Shown here: one piece after another, positions 44,017-54,322 of the stretch | How the letters are laid out: the number at the start of each line of letters is the position of its first letter | How positions within the stretch are numbered: the stretch's first letter is position 1 | The notes under the pieces: model-generated | Database searches by the model: none | Told to the model about the DNA's origin: nothing | What the model saw: the letters and a program-made list of their open reading frames with translations, nothing else | Made by a program: the position numbers and the translations under genes | Origin: Alentia gelatinosa | Lineage: Eukaryota > Annelida > Polychaeta > Phyllodocida > Polynoidae | Assembly (NCBI GenBank): GCA_950022655.1 | Contig: OX465579.1 | Location: 179,494,303 to 179,558,302, forward strand | Direction: 5' to 3' | DNA: 64,000 bases

Positions 44017-44541
44017 CTATTGTGGTGGTTGCCGCATGTCTAGCAGGTTGGATGACCCCAATCCGGAACACTAGTTCCAGGCAGGATCCCACCCTACACA
44101 TTCTACGTAGGTTGGTTCAGCTTTCGGTGAGTTTGCACAGACACAACACACGCGTTTAATAAACAGGAATGTTTATTGACAAAGCTACTTCCCGGAAAGA
44201 TCTTGAAGATCTTTCCCACAAGTACAGTACCCCAGCACGATGTGCCAGGTAACGCTGGAGAGGCTAATCTGAAAGACTCGCCTAACCACCAGGAAGGTTA
44301 CGAGAACCCGCCTGCAAAGTGAGGGCCCAAGGGTCTGTTCCATAGAAGAGACGCGCGAGGACAGCCTGTCGACCTACTGTGAACATTGAGTACATATACC
44401 TAGCGTTACGTAATCCCGGTCTCCACCATGCCACTCTCATGTGCGGTGTTGCCCGGAATCACTACACAGTAAGGATCGGCACGTCACACCACCTTCCGTA
44501 GAACACACAAACACTGCTGGATTCCCACCCCACTACACTAT
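44017..44541 (-). mobile_element. Solo LTR related to element 2, TSD CTAT
   Basis: Minus-strand LTR at 44021-44537 (517 bp) with the 4-bp duplication CTAT on both sides (44017-44020 and 44538-44541). It is clearly the same family as the element 2 LTR (TAGCAGGTTGGATGACCCC, ACTTCCCGGAAAGATCTT) but with many substitutions. No internal sequence remains, so it most likely arose by recombination between two LTRs of one insertion. Confidence 0.92.
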
Positions 44542-44705
44542 CTTACTATCTTGAGTATGTTATGATACGTAGAAGTAACACGAATGTGTAGTTTGTTTAT
44601 GGGCAGATGACTCAGCCTCTTGTTTCTTTTTCATATTTATTTCTTATGAGTTTTTGAGTTTCTCAAAGAATACTTTTGGTATACCAATCAATTTATCGGT
44701 ATAAC

Positions 44706-45606
44706 TCATATCAGTCTATTTTTCCCTCCCAAATATAGTTGAATTCTCTGAGAAGTTGGGCTATTGCTTTTAAAAGCAGCTTTCACTACAGCCCCTCTAC
44801 ATTTAGTCCAAAGTATTTTGTTTTCACCAGCCGTACCCACTTTATGTAGAGTTTTCTTGTATAACTTCAACACTCTCAACATGCTCTGACTCACATTAAT
44901 GATCCCCTTCAACACGTTGATATCTCCGCTATAGCCAGAACCTGCTCTCTCAACGCAGTCCTTAGAACACACTGTTGCTAAAGAAAGCTGTTTTCCTATC
45001 TGTCTAGCAATAGTTGAAACCTGTCCTCCATCTCTAGGGTTTTTAAATATCACATTATACTCCATATTAAGGGAGATTGTGCATGCATATTTCCCCACTT
45101 TAAAAAATGTTCTGGGAGATAAAGTACATGCTAATTCCTAATTTGGTATGAGCCAACTGTGAACAGTTTCTGTATGTCTAAATTGTTAACTACCTCCTTC
45201 ATCAAATCTTCAGCACAATCAAGCAATGTTCGCTATCAGCAAAAGAGTTCATGGTGTGTGAATTAGGAAGTCCTTCATGAAATTCTATGTTGTCAATCTC
45301 TTCATACACCCTCTGGTATACCGCATAACAGAACAAAACCTTCTTAGGGTAGTCACCCTTCTGGTAACTCACATGTCTCCTCTTCAGTATACTCATAACA
45401 AAAAGTGTTTTCCCACATTAAGATGGTCCATTTATACACAATGTAGATGCCAGTTTTAGTAGAAGTTCATTCCTCATAATCTCCTTCACAAATTCAGCCA
45501 TATTCCTTTCTCTTCTTTTTTTCCTTTCTCTTCTTTTTTCTATTCTTTTTTTCTTCCCCCCCCCCCCCTTGAAAACAAACCTCTCCACGTAACAAAGTGT
45601 AGCCAC
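44706..45606 (-). pseudogene. Broken P-loop ATPase and partner gene of a DNA-virus or large DNA-transposon type
   Basis: Minus strand. A basic N-terminal part (45606-45418) leads to a Walker-A-like Gly-Pro-Ser...Cys-Gly-Lys-Thr (about 45410-45435) interrupted by a stop. The next piece (45396-45202) has RVYEEIDNIEFHEGLPN and the start of a Walker-B-like strand (HCLIVL), where the frame is lost. The third piece (45098-44706) has ISLNMEYNVIFKNPRD...QVSTIARQIG and then a segment with NVLKG. I associate these features with an ATPase and a small companion protein found in virus-like mobile DNA of aquatic animals, but that assignment is from memory and not verified. At least three breaks make it non-functional. 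It sits in intron A3/B3. Confidence 0.5.
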
Positions 45607-45641
45607 CTGCTAATTGAAGTCGGATAACCCCCGCATACATA

Positions 45642-45707
45642 GTGACTGTACTTATGTCTACCACCCTACATAGTGACTGTACTTATGTCTACCACCCTAC
45701 ACCCTCT
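45642..45707. repeat. 33-bp tandem duplication
   Basis: CATAGTGACTGTACTTATGT...CCACCCTA occurs twice in a row. No coding potential. Confidence 0.85.
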
Positions 45708-45735
45708 AATTACGATCAGTCAACACCTTACACCA

Positions 45736-46034
45736 GGGACCTGTTTCAGTAGTTTCGTGACATGTCTAGATGGCGTCTGTGACACCATACGGACAGATCA
45801 CAAGATTGCAGTAGATGACACATGAAGTTTCAGTCACTTCTCGTAAAAATTAAGCAATGACATTTTAACACGAGTAGGGGATACATATAACCTATAATCG
45901 TTCCAAATATGAAGAAGATTGGCCACTTCGATCTTCTGATATTTGCTAGTCTTTTTCCGCTGTTGCTTGCACTGTTGGTGCCGCTGTTGATGTCTGTCTA
46001 GGCCTAATGTCACGAGACTACTGAAACAGGTCCC
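45736..46034. mobile_element. MITE, TIR GGGACCTGTTTCAGTAG
   Basis: 299 bp bounded by inverted repeats of about 26 bp with one mismatch (GGGACCTGTTTCAGTAG... and ...CTACTGAAACAGGTCCC). No ORF. The ends resemble those of the GGGACCCGTTTCAATAG repeats at 51542-52722, suggesting related elements. Confidence 0.8.
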
Positions 46035-46184
46035 AGGAGACGTTTTTACCTCTCTACCCGAAGTCCGGCGATCCGTACACATGAGTGCGCCCGGGAATGT
46101 GTACCGCAAATGTTTGCCAGATGTGGAACAGTTTTTGAACAATACGGTCAATACTACTTTGTTGATCTCATTTTGTTATTCCAG

Positions 46185-46398
46185 TTTGTTGGCAAGTTAG
46201 ATGCGACAGTTGTTTACAAAGCAGATCCATACATCTCTTATGTGGTGTCCAACCACAAGGATTGGTTGGAAGACTTGGGCAGCCCAGAGTACACCCTGAA
46301 GATCAAGGCGATGACTTGGGACGGGGCTGGCGAGTATACAGCAGCAGTCACTCAAAGAAACGGGCATCCATCTCGCAAATTCCAGGTCACAGCTATTG
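46185..46398 (+). CDS. Ig cassette 3, exon B3
   Basis: A 214-nt exon, acceptor TTATTCCAG, donor GTGAGT, phase 0 in and phase 1 out, three codons longer than B1. It shares SPEYTLKIKAMTW with the QKYDLKIKKLHW block. It has the best-preserved Ig F-strand signature of the three copies (WDGAGEYTAAVTQ), but the residue two after Tyr is Ala rather than Cys. The absent disulfide is therefore a property of all three copies. It exits in phase 1 to C3. Confidence 0.75.
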
Positions 46399-49010
46399 GT
46401 GAGTGGCATTTTTATCTCTGGCTGCATATGCTTGAATGGTGTTATTTCTTTATGATCATTGGGGATTATTATACAGCAGTAGGTTTATATGTGGGTTAGG
46501 ATGAAGAAGTCAGACCAAAACGTTTTGGTACCAGACTCTATTGTTATCAGATATTGAAACTAGATGACATTAGATAATTTAGTATATTGCATAGTGATAT
46601 GGGTGGATCGGTCAACGCTGTTTGTGTAATATTTAGAAAAACAAACTTTTGAGAGTGTACCGTAGCCAAATACGGCACAAGGTTGAAGATATTTAAAAAG
46701 AGAAAGAGTTATATATTACGATATTAATCGAGGTTTATTCATATGATAATCATTTAGTAAAATATTGATAATTAATTTAGTACGTTTGCGTTCATGTTAT
46801 AGTCACTTATAACCACTATAGCTCACATGAGTATTTACGGTAGTAGGTGCGCCTGCACTAGAGTTTACGGTAATGCGCCACTGAATGACATCACGACCGC
46901 ACCAGTGCTGCCCCTAGGTGGGATTCACACGTACTACTGAGACTAGAATGGAGAAACGTCACCTATGACTCATAGGGAAAGCTCCTACAGGCTTTCCGCG
47001 GTTTTAGTTGAATAAATTATGATAATATCACCTGTTCTCAGAACTGTGTGAACTCAGACGAGATAACCCACAAGCCTTTTCCAAATTCTCCACTCTCCCC
47101 CAGATCTTTCGCGGCGCTAGCGCTGTGCTTAGTCTCTGCCCCAACCCAAAGCCTGTTCCCTGGGTATCCACAAAGGACAGGGGAGACCAGCGAACATTTC
47201 AGATTCAAAACAAGGCAACTGTTAAAAGTTATACGAGTCAAACAACTCACATATCATTAGTTTGGAAATATAGGAATTGTTAATTTGGGTTAACAGACAA
47301 TCCAGCTGTTTCTTTTTCATCTCTAAACCACTTTATGATGTGAATCTAGTGTTGATCAGACTGCCCCTTCGAGTGAGCACATGTGTTATGTTGACAAACA
47401 AAGCCCTGTAACACATGAGGTGCCTTCCAATGAAGTAATCCCTAAGACATTACCTGATTTGATATAACAAATAACAGAAATGAGTGTAAATCATTTACCA
47501 TATAAATACATGCATATCTATTTACATGTAAACCACAAAATACTGCCCAAAGCGCTAAGAATTTAGGATATTCGAAAAACAGGCAGGTTGGGGCAGAGAT
47601 ATAAGCGGCCGCAGAAAGTAGAGCGCAAGATCTCTGCTGGGAGAGTGCAAATTCTCATTAGTGAGGTGAATTAGTAGTGAGAGGATCCTCAGTCTCCAAT
47701 AACACCTCCTACTGTCCACATCGGACATCTTTGAGTCATTTCGGAAATATGATTTATTGGTGAGTTATGCCATTTCTGTTTGTTATATGCTACTGAGACT
47801 GTTGTTTAATGCCTCATGAGATCAGGTTGTGATTACATCTGACTTTATCCAACACTGAAGAATTTAATATTTGTCCTGAGACACTTTATGATTTTATCCA
47901 ATTGACAATAGAAGTTGGACACCCTGTCAGAGTTGACCCTGAGTCTCATGAACTGACATTGCCTGTCATTGAAGTGAGCTGTGTCTCAAGACACTCATAT
48001 TATATGAGATATTATGAAGTATGAAAACAATGTATTATTCTTGAAACCAGCATATTGTGTATGATCCAGATTATCACCATGGAATGCTGAGAATTTATGT
48101 GAACTATGAACGTGACTTTCTCTCTCTGACATCTTTCTTCTACAAAGACACGTAGAAACTGAATAGAATATTATTAGAATTCATATTAGACATCAATTAT
48201 TATTTAATTAATAATTCAATATTCCCTAAGTTGTACCTCGTTGTTGGTTGGAAGTAAAATAGATTCTGGTAGCCAACACTGCTTACAGTAATTCTACCTT
48301 CCCCATCTTTATGCTTAATGAAACGATCTAATTAACATATTATAATCATATCATATATTCATGATTCCTCCGAAATACTTTACTCAGTGAATTGCAGATC
48401 TACATATATACTTAAGGATGTAATGAAATACTATCAAGTTTGATTAAGATGGGTTCATATAGAGAAATAGAAGAGCATAAGAGACTCTTCACTACATATT
48501 TGTAATGAAAAAGTGTGGATATAGGCACCACTTTCAGTCATTATATCATATCTTTATGAATTAACCATACCACTACTAGAACAAGAGTGGTAAGCCTCAT
48601 TCCAGTCTGCTGTACATGCTTTCAATGCCACCACATCTTCATGGAGGAGAGATATCAAAACCAAATAGACAGATCATCTTTTATTCATTAATGTTGCCAA
48701 GAAATACATAGTTTTATTTGATTTTGGAAGTGTCTAGTTTGTAACATTAAAGAGCTTGATGTAAAGCCATATAATCAAAATTTCGAAACCTTTCCATTTA
48801 TACTAGGTCAACTTTCAGTCAATTGTTAATTTTACCATAACAACAGGCATGCAGAAATCATTGGTCTGTTTCACAAAGCTATTATGCTTTATCTCTGAAT
48901 GGTATTTTTCATCAAATTGTGGAAATCTGTGTCCTTGTATAGAAAATCTTTCTGGGTAGTACCATTTCTTTATCGATATTTAATACATTGTCTCATTTTG
49001 TTTGCTGTAG
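46399..49010 (+). other. Intron B3/C3
   Basis: 2.6 kb, AT-rich, no recognised gene or transposon protein. The ORFs at 47038-47260 are a mirror pair on opposite strands with no motif. GATC-rich patches occur near 47600-47700. Confidence 0.5.
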
Positions 49011-49179
49011 ATGATGCACAGTGTACTGTGGGTATAGCTGGTTACCTTAATGAAGGAGACCTGGTGTTGAATATGAACTGCTCAGTAAGGTATGCAGGCA
49101 ATTTGCTGGCAAAGTTTGTGTGGACGGATGAGGCTGGCAGGAGCATTCCAGGCTCTATTGTACCAGGACCTGTAAATGG
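49011..49179 (+). CDS. Ig cassette 3, exon C3
   Basis: A 169-nt exon, acceptor TTGCTGTAG, donor GTATGC, phase 1 in and phase 2 out. It carries LNMNCSVRYAG (B-strand cysteine, with the N-glycosylation motif NCS) and AKFVWTDEAGRSIPG (C-strand tryptophan), plus the additional N-terminal cysteine (AQCTVG) shared with C2. It joins to B3 through an Asp codon split after its first base. Confidence 0.75.
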
Positions 49180-49989
49180 GTATGCTATCAACCTAATTTG
49201 CATACCTAGTGTCAAGAATGCTTGATACAAGATTTAGATTCTGATTCTTATTAAAGATTGAATAGAACATTCTAAGCACCATGCCAATATCAATGGTCAT
49301 GATAGAGTGAAGGTAAGTTTAAGGAATTTCATTTCAAAGATGAGTCATATAAGAAATCACCTCATTATCAAGGTTTGTCACACACCTCTGTCACTCACCA
49401 CACGCGCTGGACATGTTTTTTTCCCCACACTCCACTCCCTCTTTTTTCTCTTACCCCCTACAGTCATGTCGTCATCATGTAGGGCTATTTAATTGACTCT
49501 ATATCACGGATTATCGGGGTTAAGCCCTCGCCACTATCAATGATTATGTCGCTATACAATATCTTAACCTTTCTCATCAACAGAGTGTCTCATCATATTT
49601 ACTTGTACAACTTTGTATCTTCAGTTTGATACATTTTATAATCATGTCTTCTATATCATGACAATCTGTACGATCATCACTTATATTGTGTCGTCCATTC
49701 TTATCAACTGTATCATATGCCTCTGCGCATGCCTCTGTGCATGTCTTATTCAACAAATAATTTATCGTGATAAATGTATTTATTGGTACTCCAGTTTTTT
49801 TTCATAATTAGTGATTATCACTACTATGCATTACTATTACCTCAAAACGGTCACTATTAATGATCGTCATGACTATAAAACAGCTCCTGATACCTTGTCT
49901 AATTGATCAATTTTGTAATGCTAGACCACAATGGAAATATTTGACTCAAATGTGTTATTCACATCATATTTTCATTACATCCCTGACAG
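49180..49989 (+). other. Intron C3/D3
   Basis: 810 bp, AT-rich with a pyrimidine-rich stretch at 49410-49460. No feature recognised. The open frame from 49931 extends D3 upstream but lies outside the phase-compatible exon. Confidence 0.5.
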
Positions 49990-50129
49990 ATTGGCACCTA
50001 AGACCCTAACCTACATGGCAAATATCACCGCATCGACAGAGTGTGACGGACTCACCTTCACATGCAAAGTCTACTTTGATGACCCGGTGACCTACACTGA
50101 TTACTGCACAACCAGCATCAATAGCACAT
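49990..50129 (+). CDS. Ig cassette 3, exon D3
   Basis: A 140-nt exon, acceptor CCCTGACAG, donor GTAGGT, phase 2 in and phase 1 out, identical in length to D1. LTYMANITAS (glycosylation motif NIT) is followed by LTFTCKVYFDDPVTYTDYC, giving the F-strand cysteine and a second cysteine. FDDPxTY is almost the same as in D1 (FDDPETY), so D3 is closer to D1 than to D2. This is the end of the third complete cassette. Confidence 0.75.
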
Positions 50130-50336
50130 GTAGGTTAATCTGGTCCCTCAACCTCGAAACATATAACGAGACATATGGAAATAAGCAGGTACCATCATAT
50201 GATAAATTCAATAATTCAGTGGAGGCCCATATGCTTATCATATCAGAATGTTGGAATACACCTAGTATTGATATTTTCATTTCTTACCATAATTATGAGT
50301 GAAATGTGTTCATGTAAATGTGAGATATTGTTGCAG

Positions 50337-50491
50337 ATTCAGTACGACGTATCAGAATCCAACCAAATTCCTTCCCAACCATTGGTAAATATAAGTTTGG
50401 TGAACAGGGAGAGGGCATCCCTGAGGATGACCAGGATAGGATATTTATCATCCACCGAATACAAAGTGCCCAAGGAAAACACATAGGCACC
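50337..50491 (+). CDS. Candidate exon E: possible start of a fourth cassette
   Basis: A 155-nt open stretch after acceptor TTGTTGCAG. Its two leading bases complete the split codon left by D3 (phase 1), and it stays open through RIRIQPNSFPTIGKYKFG and DDQDRIFIIHRIQ. A weak donor GTGTAT at 50492 would close it in phase 0, exactly as A exons do; reading on meets a stop about 60 bp later. The segment DRIFIIHRI looks like an Ig E strand. Similarity to A1-A3 is weak. It may instead be a stalk or the last coding exon. Confidence 0.4.
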
Positions 50492-50642
50492 GTGTATGGC
50501 CATACCCGGCGCATACGGATATGTTGTATGCTCCGGGTGGCGCATACGGAAAAATAGTGCATATGGAAACAAAGTGCATAACTAAAATGAACTGATATCG
50601 ACATGTGACTTGTGCAGAAAAGGTGGATAATAAATACAATAT

Positions 50643-50773
50643 AGACTGGTTTCAGATAAAAGCGGTTGTATGCTCCTCGGAGTTGACTAAACGCAATATC
50701 CTCGCATACGCTCGGATATTACTACGCGTCAACTCCTCGGAGCATACGGCCGCTTGTATCTGAAACCAGTCAA
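50643..50773. repeat. 131-bp near-perfect palindrome
   Basis: Left arm 50643-50687 (ACTGGTTTCAGATAAAAGCG, GTATGCTCCTCGGAGTTGAC) is complementary with few mismatches to right arm 50728-50772 (GTCAACTCCTCGGAGCATAC, GTATCTGAAACCAGTC). The loop has a further stem AATATCC/GGATATT. This is a strong foldback structure, directly upstream of short open frames. Confidence 0.9.
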
Positions 50774-50788
50774 TATTGTGTATTTATT

Positions 50789-51331
50789 ATGGAAGGTGTC
50801 ATCAACGGCTTCAAAATAGCCAACACAGACACCGGTGCAGCCAGAGCGGAACAGGATAACCACACGTCAGCCATTTCCACAGACAATAGGAATTCGGTAC
50901 TCAATCAGATTCAGGAGGAGTTGAGGAGTACCATGCCTGGAGGACGCCCCCGCCTTCATCAAAAAAGGGGATGACGTATCCAACACTTATAGGGGCGTGA
51001 AGGTGCACCGTGACAATTTTCCCCTTGCAGGACTGAAAAGGGAGTTTATCCTAGGAATTCCTACCTATATGATAGACACCCGCCTTGGAGATCAGAGGAT
51101 CAAAGGTCACAGACTGTGCACTGCACAGTCCTGGATGAACGCCCTATTGCTGACCCCCAACACCCCTCAGGATGGCCCTGCGTTTGTGATATCAGACACC
51201 GAGCTGCACGCCCCATTACAGTGAGTGCTTTCACAGGGGGGGGGGTGATGGCCACTCCGACGACGGCCGGCGTAGACACTGCCCCCCCCCCCTCCTCGGC
51301 TTCCACATCATCAGGAGAGGGGGGGGGCTAG
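50789..51331 (+). pseudogene. Short open frames of a possible retroelement fragment
   Basis: Overlapping frames at 50789-50974, 50997-51224 and 51116-51331. The first has GFKIANTDTG, RAEQDNHTSA and VLNQIQEEL. This pattern resembles the start of reverse transcriptase in tyrosine-recombinase (DIRS-like) retroelements, but the resemblance is weak and no catalytic motif is present. Composition is GC-richer than the flanks, with G and C runs near 51236-51325. It is bordered by the palindrome at 50643-50773. Confidence 0.25.
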
Positions 51332-51541
51332 CTACTTGTGGCAGATTGGAGTACCGGAAGCCTGTATCCAGGGCCTTGTTTTTTTAGTCAATACAGTCTT
51401 TAGTCTGGCAGTCTGGCCTAGTTAGACTATAGGCCAGGTAACGGGTTCCATTTTTATGGTGCATTATTGGTAATGCCTCCTGGTTCCCCGCTCATCCGCT
51501 AGAGGGCTCGGCGGAATTAGGTGTATAACAGGTGGATACCT

Positions 51542-52722
51542 GGGACCCGTTTCAATAGCCTGTAGGACGTCCGTTATTGGGTTTAGTGACACAATAGGGG
51601 CACTTCGCGTTGCAAAAGTTAAGGGACAACCGTTTGTAGGACATGTGTAAGAGACAGGTGCAAATAGTGGTTTGTACCATTTCAGAAGTGGCTGTCCGGT
51701 CACTAAAAGGGTCACTATAGTGTCTATAATAGCGAGAGGGTATACCCTCTCGTTTTTGATGTCACAAACGTGTAACTTCTGTTCCCATGGGAATTAAGCT
51801 ATGAAACTGTAACCCCAGTTAGGGACACATACAACTTATAAACATGCCAAATATGAAGGATATCGGTCCATGCAATCTAATGATATTCACATTTGAATTT
51901 TGTCATAGAAAATGCTGCTCTGATAGCCAGTGTAGGATTTCTCAAGCCTGTCACTAATTTCTGCAGCGACTTTTACCTTGACACTACTTGCTCCCGAGAG
52001 CACTAACACGATCCATGGTAATGCCCAGGCAGCAATGTCACTATCTCACCAACAGTGAACTGACACACCACCCCAATAGTGACATGCCTTCTGCAACGAG
52101 AATTAAATTTTGTCACTATTCCTGCACTATTTGAGTCACTAAACATGTCACTCAGTGGTTTAGTGACCCATTCTATTGAAACGGGCCCCAGGTGCAAATA
52201 GTGGCTTGTACCATCTCAGAAGTGGCTATCCGGTCACTAAAAGGGTCACTATTGTGTCTATAATAGCGAGAGGGGAAACTCTCTCGTTTTTGATGTCACA
52301 AACGTGTAACTTCTGTTCCCGTAGGAGTTAAGCTATGAAACTTTAACCCCAGTTAGGGACACATACAACTTATGAACATGCCAAATATGAAGGATATCGG
52401 CCCATGCAATCCGTTATTCGCATTTGAATTTTGTCATAGAAAATGTTGCTCTGGTGTCCAGTGTAGAATTACTCAAGCGCAGTCGCTAATTTATCCAGTG
52501 ACCTTCACCTTGACACCACTTGTTCCCGATAGCATTAACACCATCCATTGTAATGCCCAGGCAGCAATGTCACTATGTCACCAACAGTGAACTGACACAC
52601 CACCCCAATAGTGACAGGCCTTTTGAAACGAGAATTAAATTTTGTCACTATTCCTGTCACTATTGTTGTCACTAGTGGTGTCACTAAGTGGCTTAGTGAC
52701 ACATTCTATTGAAACGGGTCCC
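51542..52722. mobile_element. Two tandem copies of a MITE-like repeat, TIR GGGACCCGTTTCAATAG
   Basis: The first unit runs from GGGACCCGTTTCAATAG (51542) to CTATTGAAACGGGCCCC (52189). The second shares that border and ends CTATTGAAACGGGTCCC at 52722. Bases 51655-52189 and 52190-52722 are direct duplicates, including GTCACTAAAAGGGTCACTAT, TGTCTATAATAGCGAGAGG and CCAAATATGAAGGATATCGG. No significant ORF. A copy in the opposite orientation runs off the window end from 63621. Confidence 0.8.
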
Positions 52723-52831
52723 AGCACAGAGTAGAGAGATACCAGCCAAACCACAACGCTGGTTCCCGGTGTATAAGCTCGTCACAGGCGGGCACCAGCC
52801 AAAGTTGAAGCACAGAGTAGCGTGGTTGAAG

Positions 52832-53349
52832 GTCACGACAATCGTTATTAACGATACCCTAAGATCGCACAGCGAATGTACGACACTTTGGAAGACAAAA
52901 GATGGCGGGTGTTCTATAGTCACAATCGTAGTGCGCCACGGGAGATCGCCGCGAAAAACGTCGGCCGTACGACAAGTATAGAATTGTCTTAGGCTCTCTC
53001 AAGGAACCAGCTAACTGTTTTGGTTGTATTGGCGAATCTAATAAACCGATCTTCCTCATATTTGGTACGATTGTAAGTTATATATATACCTTACTCGTGT
53101 TAAAATTTCATCGCTTAATTCCCACGGGAAGTGAAGTTGCGCATTCTGTACGACATGTCCATAGATGTCTTAGGTCTAAGACAGTTTGGGAGACAAATTT
53201 ACCGACGTGACCTTCCATGTGTCGTGACTATAGCACACTTCACACCGCCCTACGTGTCGTAGAGCGGCGATCCTTGTCCAAGCCTCTAAAATGTTGCGAC
53301 TATAGCACACTCACAGCAAAAACATGTCGTTCATAACGATTGTTGTGAC
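52832..53349. mobile_element. MITE-like element with TIR GTCACGACAATCGTTA
   Basis: About 518 bp bounded by inverted repeats of about 23 bp with three mismatches (GTCACGACAATCGTTA... and ...TAACGATTGTTGTGAC). No coding potential is seen. It adjoins the repeat at 51542-52722. Confidence 0.6.
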
Positions 53350-53587
53350 TGAAAAATAGGGCCCAGTCCATACAGTCTTAGGCTGAGATCTGCAAAGATA
53401 TCTACTCTTGCCGGATACCAGCTCCAGCACTGGCGCAGTTATATCAACATTTAATCGGGTCTCAGGGGTGTCTTGCACCAGCCAACTTTTTGGAGTCATA
53501 GGTTAGGCATCCGGCAGTCGTGCTGGAGATCAGGGGTTCAAGCCCCGGTGCTAGCACATAATTTTCACCTAGAAAATGTGAAAAGGA

Positions 53588-53740
53588 TTTGGTTGTGGTT
53601 GTGGTTATTGCTATGGCTGTGGCTGTGGCTGTGGCTGAAGTTGTGGGTGTGGGTGTGGGTGTAGTTGTAGCTGTGGCTGCTGGTTTGGTTGTAGTTATGG
53701 CTGTGGCTGTAGTTGTGGTTGTGGGTGTGGGTGCGGACTG
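53588..53740. repeat. Degenerate GTGGNT hexanucleotide microsatellite
   Basis: Runs of GGTTGTGGTTGTGG, GGCTGTGGCTGTGG and GGGTGTGGGTGTGG. Open frames on either strand (about 63 and 79 codons) come from the repeat only. Confidence 0.9.
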
Positions 53741-54226
53741 TTAAGTGCGGACTGGTGACTGAGGACTGTTGAGTGACAGGAGCATCTTGTTTTCTTGTTC
53801 TCATGTGGTCACATGGCCCTAAGATACCTCTAAGACACCTCTAGGACACCTCCTACCTTGTCTTGGCCTGAGACCGTTTTGAAGCCAATTTGAGCTAAAT
53901 TAGCCTAAGATATCTTAAGATAAGATTCTACAATTTACCCCGGACGCACTACAATGTCAGCAATGATGGCCAATAGTGTCGCTGACATAATAGCACATTG
54001 GGATATCTATCAAAGCGTGTCATAGTCCATCGTAGCAGGTGGGAGGCATGTCTCATGAGATGTATTACCCTTTGTATTGGTTTTCTTTAAAGACTTTGAA
54101 CCTCAGACATGTTGTTAGAAACTGTATTGATATCTAATTTCAGGAACTTAATTTCATGCAGCAAACCAATAATTAATCAGACAGGCCAATAAACCTGTGA
54201 GTTCTGAGCTGTATGAATTATTTTCT

Positions 54227-54322
54227 CTAAGCGATAAGGAGAAAGATAACAAGAGAAATAACAATAACAACTCCACCAATGCCAATTTGAACAAATATGA
54301 TAATAGAGAAAATAAAAAATTT
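54227..54322 (-). CDS. Candidate minus-strand exon encoding a membrane segment
   Basis: After a GATATACAG acceptor on the minus strand, about 31 codons run to a TAG at 54227-54229. The last 25 are strongly hydrophobic with a glycine pair (IGIGGVVIVISLVIFLLIA), as in single-pass membrane anchors. The stop follows at once, leaving no cytoplasmic tail. It is on the opposite strand to the Ig gene and no partner exon was found. AT-rich DNA can give such stretches by chance. Confidence 0.2.
   Translation of the reverse strand, partial: KFFIFSIIIFVQIGIGGVVIVISLVIFLLIA

Noticed and set aside
47038..47260. Mirror pair of 70-codon ORFs in intron B3/C3
   Set aside because: Complementary frames over the same DNA, no recognisable domain, no splice context.
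53500..53560. tRNA-like segment (GGGGTTCAAGCCCC with an anticodon-arm-like CCGGC...GCTGG)
   Set aside because: A B-box-like motif is present, but the acceptor arm does not pair, the T stem has mismatches and the base before the anticodon is wrong. At most a decayed tRNA-derived repeat.
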